Source of the DNA: Streptomyces sp. NBC_01353
GTDB lineage: Bacteria > Actinomycetota > Actinomycetes > Streptomycetales > Streptomycetaceae
DNA: 64,000 nt
Assembly (NCBI RefSeq): GCF_036237275.1
Contig: NZ_CP108352.1
Span: 5,332,001 to 5,396,000 of the forward strand
Reading direction: 5' to 3'
Part shown: positions 52,689 to 61,537 of the stretch, in pieces
How positions within the stretch are numbered: the stretch's first letter is position 1
Layout of the letters: each line of letters opens with the position of its first letter
Made by a program: the position numbers and the translations under genes
The notes under the pieces: generated by a model
Database searches by the model: none
Told to the model about the DNA's origin: nothing
Seen by the model: the letters and a program-made list of their open reading frames with translations, nothing else

Positions 52689-54413
52689 ATGCATGACGAC
52701 CTCGACCGTCACGAGTCGCTGATCCCCGCGCCCGGCAGGGTCGAGGCGCGAGGGGACGCTCCCGGCCACATCTCGCTGGACGCGGACACCACCCTCGACG
52801 CCGGGCCCGGCACCGAGGGCGTGGCGGGCTGGTTGCGGGCCGCGCTCGGCGCCGCCACCGGGCTGCCGTTCGCGCCGGCAGGCGGCGATCCGGCCCCGAG
52901 GGCCGGCGATCCGCGCGGGATCCGGCTGCGTATCAGCCCCGCGATCGAGGAGGCGTACGGCCCTGAGGGCTACCGTCTCTCGACCGACGGCTCCGTCGAC
53001 GACGTCGCCGTCCTCGTCGAGGGCGGCAGCGCGGCGGGCGTCTTCTGGGGCGCCCAGACGCTCCGTCAGCTGCTGGGCCCCGATGCGTACCGGAAGGCGC
53101 CGGTCGGTCGGGTCGACCGTGGTGGGGACCTCCCCCTGCTCACCGTCACCGACAGCCCCCGCTTCCGCTGGCGCGGGCTCATGCTCGACGTCTCACGGCA
53201 CTTCATGCCCAAGGACGACGTCCTGCGTCAGCTGGACCTGATGGCCGCTCACAAACTCAACGTCTTCCACTTCCACCTCACCGACGACCAGGGCTGGCGC
53301 ATCGAGATCGAGCGCCATCCCCGGCTCACCGAGGTCGGCGCCTGGCGCGCCCGTACCAAATGGGGGCACCGGGCCTCGCCGCTCTGGAACGAGACGCCGC
53401 ACGGCGGGTTCTACACCCAGGACGACATCCGCGAGATCGTCGCGTACGCCGCCGAACGGCACATCACCGTCGTCCCCGAGATCGACATCCCGGGCCACTC
53501 GCAGGCCGCCATCGCCGCGTACCCCGAGCTCGGCAACACCGACGTCGTCGACACCGCCGCCCTCACCGTCTGGGACACCTGGGGCGTCAACCCGAACGTC
53601 CTCGCCCCCACCGACGCCACCCTCCGCTTCTACGAGGGGGTCTTCGAGGAGGTCCTGGACCTCTTCCCGTCCACCTTCGTGCACGTCGGCGGCGACGAGT
53701 GTCCCAAGGGCCAGTGGAAGGAGTCCGCGACGGCCCAGGCCCGCATCAAGGAGCTGGGGCTCGCCGACGAGAACGAGCTGCAGTCCTGGTTCATCCGGCA
53801 CTTCGACCGCTGGCTCGCCGACCGCGGACGCCGGCTGATCGGCTGGGACGAGATCCTGGAGGGTGGGAGTCGAGCCGGAGGCGAGACGACGGAGTTGGGC
53901 CTCGCGCCCGGCGCCGCCGTCTCCTCCTGGCGGGGGTACGCGGGCGGGATCACCGCGGCCGAGGCCGGCCACGACGTCGTCATGTGCCCCGAGCAGCAGG
54001 TGTATCTGGACCACCGTCAGGCGCCGGGCGAGGACGAACCGGTGCCCATCGGCTACGTACGGACCCTGGAGGACGTCTACCGCTTCGAACCCGTGCCGCC
54101 GGGCCTGCCCCCGGAAGCCGCCGCCCATGTCATCGGCACGCAGGCCAACGTCTGGACCGAGGTCATGGAGAACCGCGCCCGGGTCGACTACCAGGTCTTC
54201 CCGCGCCTCGCCGCCTTCGCGGAGGTCGCCTGGTCGGCACTCCCCGCGCCCGCGGAGCGGGACTTCGCGGAGTTCGAGCGCCGGATGGCGGCCCACTACC
54301 GGCGTCTGGACGCCCTCGGCGTCGGCTACCGGCCGCCGACCGGACCGCTGCCGTGGCAGCAGCGCCCGGGCGTCCTGGGAAGGCCCGTCGAGGGGCTGCC
54401 CCCGAACGTGTGA
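52689..54413 (+). CDS. Beta-N-acetylhexosaminidase (GH20), cytoplasmic
   Basis: A 574-residue GH20 enzyme that removes terminal GlcNAc or GalNAc by substrate-assisted catalysis. An N-terminal GH20b domain (residues ~1-150) precedes the barrel: RGLMLDVSRHFMPKDDVLRQLDLMAAHKLNVFHFHLTDDQGWRIEI, the PEIDIPGHSQAA segment and the catalytic Asp-Glu pair in HVGGDECPKGQW. Substrate-site Trp-rich stretches GWDEILEGG and TQANVWTEVM follow. No signal peptide is present, so it should act inside the cell on imported chitobiose-type sugars. ATG 52689 follows GAAAGG; it lies 104 bases after the importer genes. Confidence 0.92.
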   Translation: MHDDLDRHESLIPAPGRVEARGDAPGHISLDADTTLDAGPGTEGVAGWLRAALGAATGLPFAPAGGDPAPRAGDPRGIRLRISPAIEEAYGPEGYRLSTDGSVDDVAVLVEGGSAAGVFWGAQTLRQLLGPDAYRKAPVGRVDRGGDLPLLTVTDSPRFRWRGLMLDVSRHFMPKDDVLRQLDLMAAHKLNVFHFHLTDDQGWRIEIERHPRLTEVGAWRARTKWGHRASPLWNETPHGGFYTQDDIREIVAYAAERHITVVPEIDIPGHSQAAIAAYPELGNTDVVDTAALTVWDTWGVNPNVLAPTDATLRFYEGVFEEVLDLFPSTFVHVGGDECPKGQWKESATAQARIKELGLADENELQSWFIRHFDRWLADRGRRLIGWDEILEGGSRAGGETTELGLAPGAAVSSWRGYAGGITAAEAGHDVVMCPEQQVYLDHRQAPGEDEPVPIGYVRTLEDVYRFEPVPPGLPPEAAAHVIGTQANVWTEVMENRARVDYQVFPRLAAFAEVAWSALPAPAERDFAEFERRMAAHYRRLDALGVGYRPPTGPLPWQQRPGVLGRPVEGLPPNV

Positions 54414-54637
54414 GTAACCTCGCGCCCCCGTGTCACCCAAGAGCGGCAAACCGGAAGTTACCGTCACCGGTGGGATGTCCTGGACGGAACCGTCCTTCGC
54501 GGACCCTCGCGTCGGACGGCTCGGAAGATGTGCCAGAGTTGCCACGTCCGGGCTGTGAGCACGTACGGTACGGCCACACAGGCGTCACAGCCGGGGACAG
54601 TCGGGGACCGCCGGGGACACCGGGAAGGGGCAGCGGG

Positions 54638-55513
54638 TTGACCACGCACGCACCACAGACGGCGCAGTCCGTGACGCTGCCCGCCTCGCTCGACGAGGCC
54701 GTGGCGGCGCTCACCGCCATGCCCGCCGCCGTGCCCGTCGCGGGCGGCACCGATCTCATGGCCGCCGTCAACAAGGGCCAGCTCAGGCCCGCCGCGCTCG
54801 TCGGCCTCGGCCGGATCAACGAGATCCGCGGCTGGCAGTACCAGGACGGCCACGCGCTCCTCGGCGCCGGCCTCACCCACTCCCGGATGGGCCGCCCCGA
54901 CTTCGCGGCCCTCATCCCCGCCCTCGCCGCCGCCGCCCGCGCAGCCGGACCGCCCCAGATCCGTAACGCGGGCACGCTCGGCGGCAACATCGTCACCGCG
55001 GCGCCCACGGGTGACTCCCTGCCCGTCCTGGCGGCCCTGGAGGCCGACCTGGTCGTCATGAGCCCGCTCGGCACCCGCGAGATCCCCGTCTCCCACCTGC
55101 TGGCGGGTCGCGACCTGCTGGCGCCCGGCGAGCTGGTCGCGTTCGTCCGGGTCCCCCTCCTGCACGCCCCCCAGGTCTTCCTCAAGGCCACGGGCCGGAC
55201 GGGCCCGGCCCGCGCCTCGGCCTCCGTCGCCGTCGTCCTCGACCCGGCCAGGCGCGGTGTGCGCTGTGCGGTGGGCGCCATCGCGCCGATGCCGCTGCGC
55301 CCGCTGGAGGCGGAGCACTGGATCGCCTCCCTGGTGGACTGGGACGGGGAGCGGGGCCTCGCACCGGAGGCGCTGACGGCGTTCGGCGAGTACGTGGCCG
55401 CCGCCTGTATCCCGGACCCGCCGGGCGACGAGCAGCTGCCACCGGCCGTACTGCACCTGCGGCGCACGGTCGCCGCGCTGGCCCGACGGGCACTGGGGAG
55501 GGCGCTGTCGTGA
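54638..55513 (+). CDS. FAD-binding subunit of a xanthine-dehydrogenase-like complex
   Basis: A 291-residue medium subunit of a molybdenum hydroxylase-type complex, passing electrons between Fe-S clusters and FAD. The FAD-binding loops are PVAGGTDLMAAVNKG and QIRNAGTLGGNIVTAAPTGDSLPVL, followed by the CO-dehydrogenase flavoprotein C-terminal fold. TTG 54638 is chosen as start because AAGGGG lies seven bases before it and no ATG or GTG fits. It is first of a three-gene operon, and its stop overlaps the next start (GTGA). Confidence 0.88.
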   Translation: MTTHAPQTAQSVTLPASLDEAVAALTAMPAAVPVAGGTDLMAAVNKGQLRPAALVGLGRINEIRGWQYQDGHALLGAGLTHSRMGRPDFAALIPALAAAARAAGPPQIRNAGTLGGNIVTAAPTGDSLPVLAALEADLVVMSPLGTREIPVSHLLAGRDLLAPGELVAFVRVPLLHAPQVFLKATGRTGPARASASVAVVLDPARRGVRCAVGAIAPMPLRPLEAEHWIASLVDWDGERGLAPEALTAFGEYVAAACIPDPPGDEQLPPAVLHLRRTVAALARRALGRALS

Positions 55514-56769
55514 GCAACGAGAACCATGGTCACGGGCAGGGGGGCGGCTGGGAGCCGATCCCACAGAGCGAGGGCTACGACGGCGATGCCACCGCCTTCG
55601 TACAGCTGCCGCCCGAGTTCATGCTGGACGGCGTCCCGCTGGAGGCACCGGGGCACGGCTACGTACCGCCGATGATCACTCCGCTCACCCCGCTGGCCCC
55701 GATGACGCCCGAGGCGGCGACGGATCCGGCGGCGACCGGTTCGTGGGTGGTGCAGACGCCGGCGGCGGCGGAGGTCGTGGAGCCGGAGTTCCTGTCGGAG
55801 CCGGATCCCCATGCGACGGGCCAGTGGAGCTTCGAGGCGGCGTCGGACCCGGACCCGGCCGCCACGGGCCAGTGGACGATTCCGGTCGTGTCGGACGGTG
55901 CGGACTCGTCGGATGAATCGGGCGAGTTCACGACGTCGATGCTGGCGCAGTACGCGAGCAGCGCGCCGGCGACGCTGCCGGGCGGCGCGCCGGCGCCGTG
56001 GGCGGTACAGGAGCCGGAGGCCGTCCAGGCGGTGGAGGCCGTCGAGGCTGCTGAGGCGGGGGAGGTCGTCGACGAGGCCGCTTCGGACGCCACCGAGCCC
56101 ACCGAGGTGGCCACAGAGGCACCTGTCGACGGGGCCTCGGACCTGTCGTCCCCCCTGGCGGACGACCCGGAGCCCCCGCCGGCGCTCTCCACGGGCAACA
56201 GCGCGGACAGCGACGAGCACCCGCACACCTCGTACGTCCTTCGTGTGAACGGCGCCGACCGACCCGTCACGGACTCCTGGATCGGCGAGTCGCTGCTCTA
56301 CGTGCTGCGCGAGCGGCTCGGCCTCGCCGGCGCCAAGGACGGCTGCTCGCAGGGCGAATGCGGCGCATGCAACGTCCAGGTCGACGGCCGGCTCGTCGCC
56401 TCCTGCCTGGTGCCCGCGGCGACGGCCGCCGGGAGCGAGGTGCGTACGGTCGAGGGCCTCGCGACCGACGGCGAACCCTCGGACGTCCAGCGCGCCCTCG
56501 CCCGCTGCGGAGCCGTTCAGTGCGGCTTCTGCGTCCCGGGCATGGCCATGACCGTGCACGACCTGCTCGAGGGCAACCACGCACCGACCGAGCTGGAGAC
56601 CCGCCAGGCGCTCTGCGGCAACCTGTGCCGGTGCTCGGGCTACCGGGGCGTCCTCGACGCCGTACGGGAGGTCGTCGCCGAGCGCGAGGCGAGCGCGGCG
56701 TCGGACCGCGCCGACGAGGCGCGCATCCCGCACCAGATCCCCCACCCGCACGACGGAGGCATGGCGTGA
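55510..56769 (+). CDS. 2Fe-2S subunit with long acidic N-terminal extension
   Basis: A 419-residue protein. Its last ~170 residues are a normal two-cluster Fe-S subunit: plant-type GCSQGECGACNVQVDG...SC and the second cluster QCGFCVPGM...CGNLCRCSGYRGVLDAV, with all eight Cys present. The first ~240 residues are not part of the family. They are acidic, Ala/Pro/Glu-rich and probably disordered, with three DPxATGxW-type repeats (DPAATGSW, DPHATGQW, DPAATGQW). Ordinary subunits of this type are 150-180 residues. GTG 55510 overlaps the FAD-subunit stop. The role of the extension is unknown. Confidence 0.85.
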   Translation: MSNENHGHGQGGGWEPIPQSEGYDGDATAFVQLPPEFMLDGVPLEAPGHGYVPPMITPLTPLAPMTPEAATDPAATGSWVVQTPAAAEVVEPEFLSEPDPHATGQWSFEAASDPDPAATGQWTIPVVSDGADSSDESGEFTTSMLAQYASSAPATLPGGAPAPWAVQEPEAVQAVEAVEAAEAGEVVDEAASDATEPTEVATEAPVDGASDLSSPLADDPEPPPALSTGNSADSDEHPHTSYVLRVNGADRPVTDSWIGESLLYVLRERLGLAGAKDGCSQGECGACNVQVDGRLVASCLVPAATAAGSEVRTVEGLATDGEPSDVQRALARCGAVQCGFCVPGMAMTVHDLLEGNHAPTELETRQALCGNLCRCSGYRGVLDAVREVVAEREASAASDRADEARIPHQIPHPHDGGMA

Positions 56770-59090
56770 GCAGCGACGCGACCACCGCCACCACCCATCC
56801 GGCATCGCCGGAGCTCGACGGCGTCGAGGAGGAGGCAGTCGCCCACGGCCTGGGCTCGTCCCTCCCGCCGGCCGACGCGCGGGCCAAGACCGAGGGCACG
56901 TTCCCGTACGCCTCCGACCTGTGGGCCGAGGGCCTGCTGTGGGCCGCCCTGCTGCGCTCGCCGCACCCGCACGCCCGGATCGTCTCCATCGACACGACGG
57001 CCGCGGCGGACATGCCCGGCGTACGGGCCGTGGTGACGCACGCCGACGTGCCGGGGGAGGCGACGTACGGCCGTACCGTCGCCGACCGTCCGGTCTTCGC
57101 CTCCGAGCTGGTCCGCCACCACGGCGAGGCGATCGCGGCCGTGGCCGCCGACCACCCGGACACGGCCCGGCTCGCGGCGGCGGCGATCGCCGTCGAGTAC
57201 GAGATCCTGGAACCGGTCACGGACCCGGAGAAGGCCTTCGCGGCCGAGCCGCTGCACCCGGACGGCAACCTGATCCGCCACATCCCGCTGCGCTTCGGCG
57301 ACGCGGAGGCGGCGGGCGAGATCGTGGCCGAGGGCCTGTACCGGATCGGCCGGCAGGACCCGGCCCCCATCGGTGCGGAGGCCGGCCTGGCCGTGCCCCG
57401 CCCGGACGGCGGGGTCGAGATCTACACGGCCTCGACCGACCCGCACACGGACCGGGACCTGGCGGCGGCCTGCTTCGGCCTGTCGCCGGACCAGGTGAAG
57501 GTCGTGGTGACGGGCGTCCCGGGTGCGACGGGCGACCGCGAGGACCCGGGCTTCCAGATTCCCCTGGGCCTCCTCGCACTCCGTACCGGCTGCCCGGTCA
57601 AACTGGCAGCTACGCGCGAGGAGTCCTTCCTCGGCCACGCCCACCGCCACCCGACCCTGCTGCGCTACCGCCACCACGCGGACGCGGAGGGCCGGCTGGT
57701 GAAGGTGGAGGCCCAGATCCTCCTCGACGCCGGCGCCTACGCGGACGCCTCGTCGGAGTCGCTGGCCGCGGCCGTGGCCTTCGCCTGCGGCCCGTACGTC
57801 GTCCCGCACGCCTTCATCGAGGGCTGGGCGGTCCGTACGAACAACCCGCCCTCCGGCCATGTGCGGGGCGAGGGCGCGATGCAGGTGTGCGCGGCGTACG
57901 AGGCGCAGATGGACAAGCTGGCTCTGAAGTTGGGCATGGACCCGGCGGAGCTGCGCCTGCGCAACGTCCTCGCGACGGGCGACATCCTGCCGACGGGCCA
58001 GACGGTGACCTGCCCGGCACCGGTGGCCGAACTCCTCGCCGCCGTACGCGACTTCCCCCTCCCCGCTCTCCCCCTGGACTCCCCGGAGGAGGACTGGCTG
58101 CTCCCGGGCGGCCTGGAGGGCGCGGGCGAGCCGGGCGCGGTGCGGCGGGGCGTCGGCTACGCGCTCGGCATGGTGCACATGCTCGGCGCCGAGGGCGCGG
58201 ACGAGGTCTCGACGGCGACGGTACGGGTCCAGGACGGCGTGGCGACGGTCATCTGCTCGGCCGTGGACACGGGTTCGGGCTTCAGCACGCTGGCGCGCCA
58301 GATCGTCCAGGAGACCTTGGGCCTGGAGGAGGTCCATGTCGCCTCGGTCGACACGGACCAGCCCCCGGCGGGTCCGGCGACGCACGGCCGCCACACGTGG
58401 GTGTCGGGCGGTGCGGTGGAGCGCGCGGCGAAGATGGTCCGTACGCAACTACTGCAGCCCCTGGCCCACAAGTTCGGGATGTCGACGGAGCTGCTGCAGA
58501 TCACGGACGGCAAGATCACGTCGTACGACGGCGTCCTGTCGACCACGGTCACCGAGGCCATGGACGGCAAGGAACTCTGGGCCACGGCCCAGTGCCGCCC
58601 CCACCCCACGGAGCCCCTGGACGAGTCGGGCCAGGGCGACGCCTTCGTGGGCCTGGCGTTCTGCGCGATCCGCGCGGTGGTGGACGTGGACATCGAACTG
58701 GGCGCGATCCGCGTGGTGGAGATGGCCGTGGCCCAGGACGTCGGCCGCATCCTCAACCCGGCCCAGCTCGCAACCCGCATCGAGGCCGGCATCACCCAGG
58801 GCGTCGGCGCGGCCCTCACGGAGAACCTCCGCACGGCCCGAGGCCTGATCCGCCACCCGGACCTGACGGGCTACGCCCTCCCGACATCCCTGGACGCCCC
58901 GGACATTCGCATCGTGAAACTCGTCGAAGAACGCGACGTGGTGGCCCCGTTCGGCGCCAAGCCGGCAAGCGCGGTCCCGGTGGTCACGGCCCCGGCGGCA
59001 GTGGCGTCAGCGGTACGCGCAGCGACCGGACGACCCGTCAACCGACTGCCGATCAGGGCGCAGGCGGCGGTCGGGGTGCCCAATTCGTAA
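56766..59090 (+). CDS. Molybdopterin-binding subunit homologue with degenerate active-site motifs
   Basis: A 774-residue homologue of the large xanthine dehydrogenase subunit; the a/b-hammerhead and molybdopterin domains are recognisable (EGTFPYASDLWAEGLLWAALLRSPHPHARI at the start). The usual GGxFGxK loop reads GATGDREDPGFQIPLG (~251). The cofactor-contact RG loop reads HVRGEGAMQVCAAYE (~365). The GQG loop reads DTGSGFST (~500). The catalytic GAKGxGE segment reads GAKPASAVPVV (~730), with Ala where Glu is expected. It may act on an unusual substrate or be non-catalytic. GTG start overlaps the Fe-S gene stop. Confidence 0.85.
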   Translation: MSSDATTATTHPASPELDGVEEEAVAHGLGSSLPPADARAKTEGTFPYASDLWAEGLLWAALLRSPHPHARIVSIDTTAAADMPGVRAVVTHADVPGEATYGRTVADRPVFASELVRHHGEAIAAVAADHPDTARLAAAAIAVEYEILEPVTDPEKAFAAEPLHPDGNLIRHIPLRFGDAEAAGEIVAEGLYRIGRQDPAPIGAEAGLAVPRPDGGVEIYTASTDPHTDRDLAAACFGLSPDQVKVVVTGVPGATGDREDPGFQIPLGLLALRTGCPVKLAATREESFLGHAHRHPTLLRYRHHADAEGRLVKVEAQILLDAGAYADASSESLAAAVAFACGPYVVPHAFIEGWAVRTNNPPSGHVRGEGAMQVCAAYEAQMDKLALKLGMDPAELRLRNVLATGDILPTGQTVTCPAPVAELLAAVRDFPLPALPLDSPEEDWLLPGGLEGAGEPGAVRRGVGYALGMVHMLGAEGADEVSTATVRVQDGVATVICSAVDTGSGFSTLARQIVQETLGLEEVHVASVDTDQPPAGPATHGRHTWVSGGAVERAAKMVRTQLLQPLAHKFGMSTELLQITDGKITSYDGVLSTTVTEAMDGKELWATAQCRPHPTEPLDESGQGDAFVGLAFCAIRAVVDVDIELGAIRVVEMAVAQDVGRILNPAQLATRIEAGITQGVGAALTENLRTARGLIRHPDLTGYALPTSLDAPDIRIVKLVEERDVVAPFGAKPASAVPVVTAPAAVASAVRAATGRPVNRLPIRAQAAVGVPNS

Positions 59091-59291
59091 CCGTGTGATC
59101 GGCATGACGGCGGCATAGGCGGGGGCCTCGCCTCCCTGCGGAGCTGCGGTTCCGTTCGCACCATGAAAAGCATCACAGGGCCGGGTCGTCCGGGTCCGGT
59201 CTTCCACGGAGGTAGGGATCCTGCCCTCCAGGGCCTGGCAGTACGGCTCTTGGCCCAGCCGGCCGCGGGCCTCCGTGCCCAATTCGTAACC
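59076..59291 (+). repeat. 17-bp direct repeat flanking ~180 bp, at the end of the molybdopterin gene
   Basis: GTGCCCAATTCGTAACC occurs at 59076-59092 and again at 59275-59291. The first copy supplies the last codons and stop of the molybdopterin-subunit gene. The 182 bases between hold no gene I can support, and the type VII-like module begins 95 bases after the second copy. This could be a duplication scar, an att-type site pair, or the trace of an excised element. Confidence 0.75.
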
Positions 59292-59385
59292 ACGGGATCT
59301 GCGTTGCGCGTGCAACCCAGAGGTGCGCGTTGTCAGTCCTCCTCGGTACAGTGAACTCCTTGACTTGTTAAACGGGGAGGCGTCG

Positions 59386-59934
59386 ATGGCGGAGGCGATG
59401 GATGGCGGCGGGGGAGCGATCAGCCCCCTGTCGACGATGTCGATGTTCGGTGGAGTCGTGGGGGCGGCTGCGGCGGCGGCCAGTCTGGCCGTCGAGGTAA
59501 ACGAGTTGGCCAACCTCAAGAACCGCGTGGACCAGCTGCTCAAGGACTTCCAGGGCTCCCACGCGGGCCCGGGCAAGATCGCCGCCGATTGGTTGGACAA
59601 GGGCGCGCTCGCGGGTGAGGGGTTCAAGGAGGCCGAGTTCCTCTTCTCCTCGTACGACGTCGTGCGCGAGGAGCTGCTCAAGTTCTCCAAGGTCCTCGGA
59701 CTTCAGATGGAGAGCATGAAGATCGCGATCGATTTCTCGAAGACCGGGTACGAGAACATCGACGACGACATCCGCGCGCGCATGAGGTCGCTCAACACGC
59801 AGATCACGGACCTGCAGAAGCGCGAGGGCGACGACGGCGGGGATCGGCGTGCCATGGGTGGTGCGTCGCAGACGGAGGTCCCGCAGACGGCCGCACCCAC
59901 GGACGGCGGCGACGGTACGCAGGGCGGCCTCTAG
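59386..59934 (+). CDS. Helical protein of a type VII-like module
   Basis: A 182-residue protein of unknown function. An Ala/Gly-rich hydrophobic stretch (MFGGVVGAAAAAASLAVEVNEL) is followed by amphipathic helices with heptad-like spacing (LKNRVDQLLKDFQ, REELLKFSKVLGLQMESMKIAIDF, IRARMRSLNTQITDLQKRE). The C-terminus is a disordered acidic Gly/Thr tail. Size and helical make-up resemble partners of secreted WXG-type proteins. ATG 59386 has GGGGAGG five bases upstream. The WXG-like gene starts 33 bases later. Assignment to a T7SS is by neighbourhood only. Confidence 0.6.
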   Translation: MAEAMDGGGGAISPLSTMSMFGGVVGAAAAAASLAVEVNELANLKNRVDQLLKDFQGSHAGPGKIAADWLDKGALAGEGFKEAEFLFSSYDVVREELLKFSKVLGLQMESMKIAIDFSKTGYENIDDDIRARMRSLNTQITDLQKREGDDGGDRRAMGGASQTEVPQTAAPTDGGDGTQGGL

Positions 59935-59967
59935 TGAACTACACGACGGAAACGGGGGAAGAGTCGC

Positions 59968-61509
59968 ATGGGTGACACGCCCAAGACGCCACAGGCCGCA
60001 TCGACGCCACTCGATGGGCTGACCAACGAGCAGCTGCTGGCCATGCTCACTCCGATCCAGAAGGAGCGGGCCGAGGCGCTTTCGATCAAGCTCGCAACAG
60101 CGGCGACGGAGATCACGAAGATCGCCGAGTACCTGCGCGCTCGCGCCTCCGGGGGCCTCAACTGGAAGGGCGCGGCGTCGGAGTCGTTCGTCGAGTGGAC
60201 GAGCGCCACGGCAAGCGCCACGTTCTACCTCGCGGGGTACACCGAGCTGGCCAGCAAGTGCCTGGCCGAGTCGGCCCAGGCCATGGTCGAGGCGAAGAGC
60301 GGCGTGGAAGACCTCGCCAAGACGAGCGCGGACGCGAAGGCGAACTACGCGAGCGCTGAGCGCGTGAAGTACGCGGCCATCCACGACCCCGGCGCGCCCA
60401 AGACCGAGGTGAAGACCGCGACCGACAACATGAACGCGGCGGCGACCGCTCGTGAGCGGGCGCGCATCGAAGCGATGATGAAGCTTCGGTCGCTGGGGCA
60501 GACGTACACCCACAACGGCCAGCGGGTGAACAGCGCGCCGAGGCCGGAGTTCCCGGCGCCCTCCAGCATGAACGATGAGTGGATCGCTCCGAAGGGCTAC
60601 ATGCAGGTCCCCGGTAGCTCGTCGAGCGGCCGAGTGTCCTCGACCACCGGTGGTTACGAGACTGCCGGGCGGACGAAGTCAACAGGTAGCAGTGACGGCT
60701 CCGTTGTAGGCGAGACCGACGGCGGCGTTGTTCGTCCCGGTGATCCGACTCCGACGAAGCCCGGCACGGTCGTCCCCGACCGTAACGTGGACATGGAGAT
60801 CGACGGCGGTCTGGTGCTCCCCGACCCGACCATTCCCTCCGGGCCTCCCGGCACCACGACGCCGCACCGGCCGGACACCCCCATCACCTACCCCGACGGC
60901 AGGACCATGGTTCCGCCGTCACTCACCGGCGGCTCGGGCAACACGTATCCGTCGGGACCTGGGGGCGGCAAGGTCTCGCCGATCACGCGAGGCCTGCCGG
61001 GCCCTGGGACCGCCGGTCCCACGAACCCCACCTCCCGTATGCCGCGGGACGGCATTTCCGGTGGCCGACAGGTGCCGCAGAGCGGACGTTCGCAGACCGG
61101 GCTTCCGCGGAGCACGGTGATCGGTCAGGAGAACACCCACGGCCGCGGTCCCATGGGCACCGGTCCGCAGATGGGCCACGGCCCTGGACAGGGCAACGGC
61201 TACTCGGGCGGGCGTCGACTGGCGACGGAGTCGGGCGGCGTGGTCGGTGGTCGGGCTCAGCAGTCGGGCCAGGCCAGTGCGCGTCCCTTCACTCCGGGCG
61301 GCTCCGGCCTCGTCCGGGGTGGCCAGCCGGGTACGGGCGCGGGTGCGGCGCAGGGCCGTGCGGTGGGAGCGCCGCTCCACGGTGCGGGCGCCCGGACCGG
61401 AGACTCTCGTTCCGACGAGCGGAACGGTGAGCGCCCGGACTACCTGACCGAGGACGAGGAGACGTGGCAGCAGGACGCCCGTCGCATCGTCCCCCCGGTC
61501 GTCGACTGA
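59968..61509 (+). CDS. WXG-like secreted protein with long Gly/Pro-rich tail
   Basis: A 513-residue protein. Residues ~15-190 are helical and contain a W-x-G turn (LNWKGAASESFVEW, near residue 66) between two helices, as in WXG100/PPE-like type VII substrates. It has no Sec signal. The remaining ~300 residues are low-complexity Gly/Pro/Ser/Thr/Arg and include short IDGGLVLPDPT- and DGGVVRPGDPT-type repeats. It ends in an acidic EDEETWQQDARRIVPPVVD. ATG 59968 has GGGGGAAG upstream. It lies between the helical protein and the mycosin. Probable secreted substrate; function unknown. Confidence 0.65.
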   Translation: MGDTPKTPQAASTPLDGLTNEQLLAMLTPIQKERAEALSIKLATAATEITKIAEYLRARASGGLNWKGAASESFVEWTSATASATFYLAGYTELASKCLAESAQAMVEAKSGVEDLAKTSADAKANYASAERVKYAAIHDPGAPKTEVKTATDNMNAAATARERARIEAMMKLRSLGQTYTHNGQRVNSAPRPEFPAPSSMNDEWIAPKGYMQVPGSSSSGRVSSTTGGYETAGRTKSTGSSDGSVVGETDGGVVRPGDPTPTKPGTVVPDRNVDMEIDGGLVLPDPTIPSGPPGTTTPHRPDTPITYPDGRTMVPPSLTGGSGNTYPSGPGGGKVSPITRGLPGPGTAGPTNPTSRMPRDGISGGRQVPQSGRSQTGLPRSTVIGQENTHGRGPMGTGPQMGHGPGQGNGYSGGRRLATESGGVVGGRAQQSGQASARPFTPGGSGLVRGGQPGTGAGAAQGRAVGAPLHGAGARTGDSRSDERNGERPDYLTEDEETWQQDARRIVPPVVD

Positions 61510-61537
61510 TCTCGTAACAAAGGACACGGAGAAGCGC

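Noticed and set aside
59093-59274. Small gene between the 17-bp direct repeats
   Set aside because: No frame in this stretch has a ribosome site or conserved look; stops occur in all frames at short intervals.
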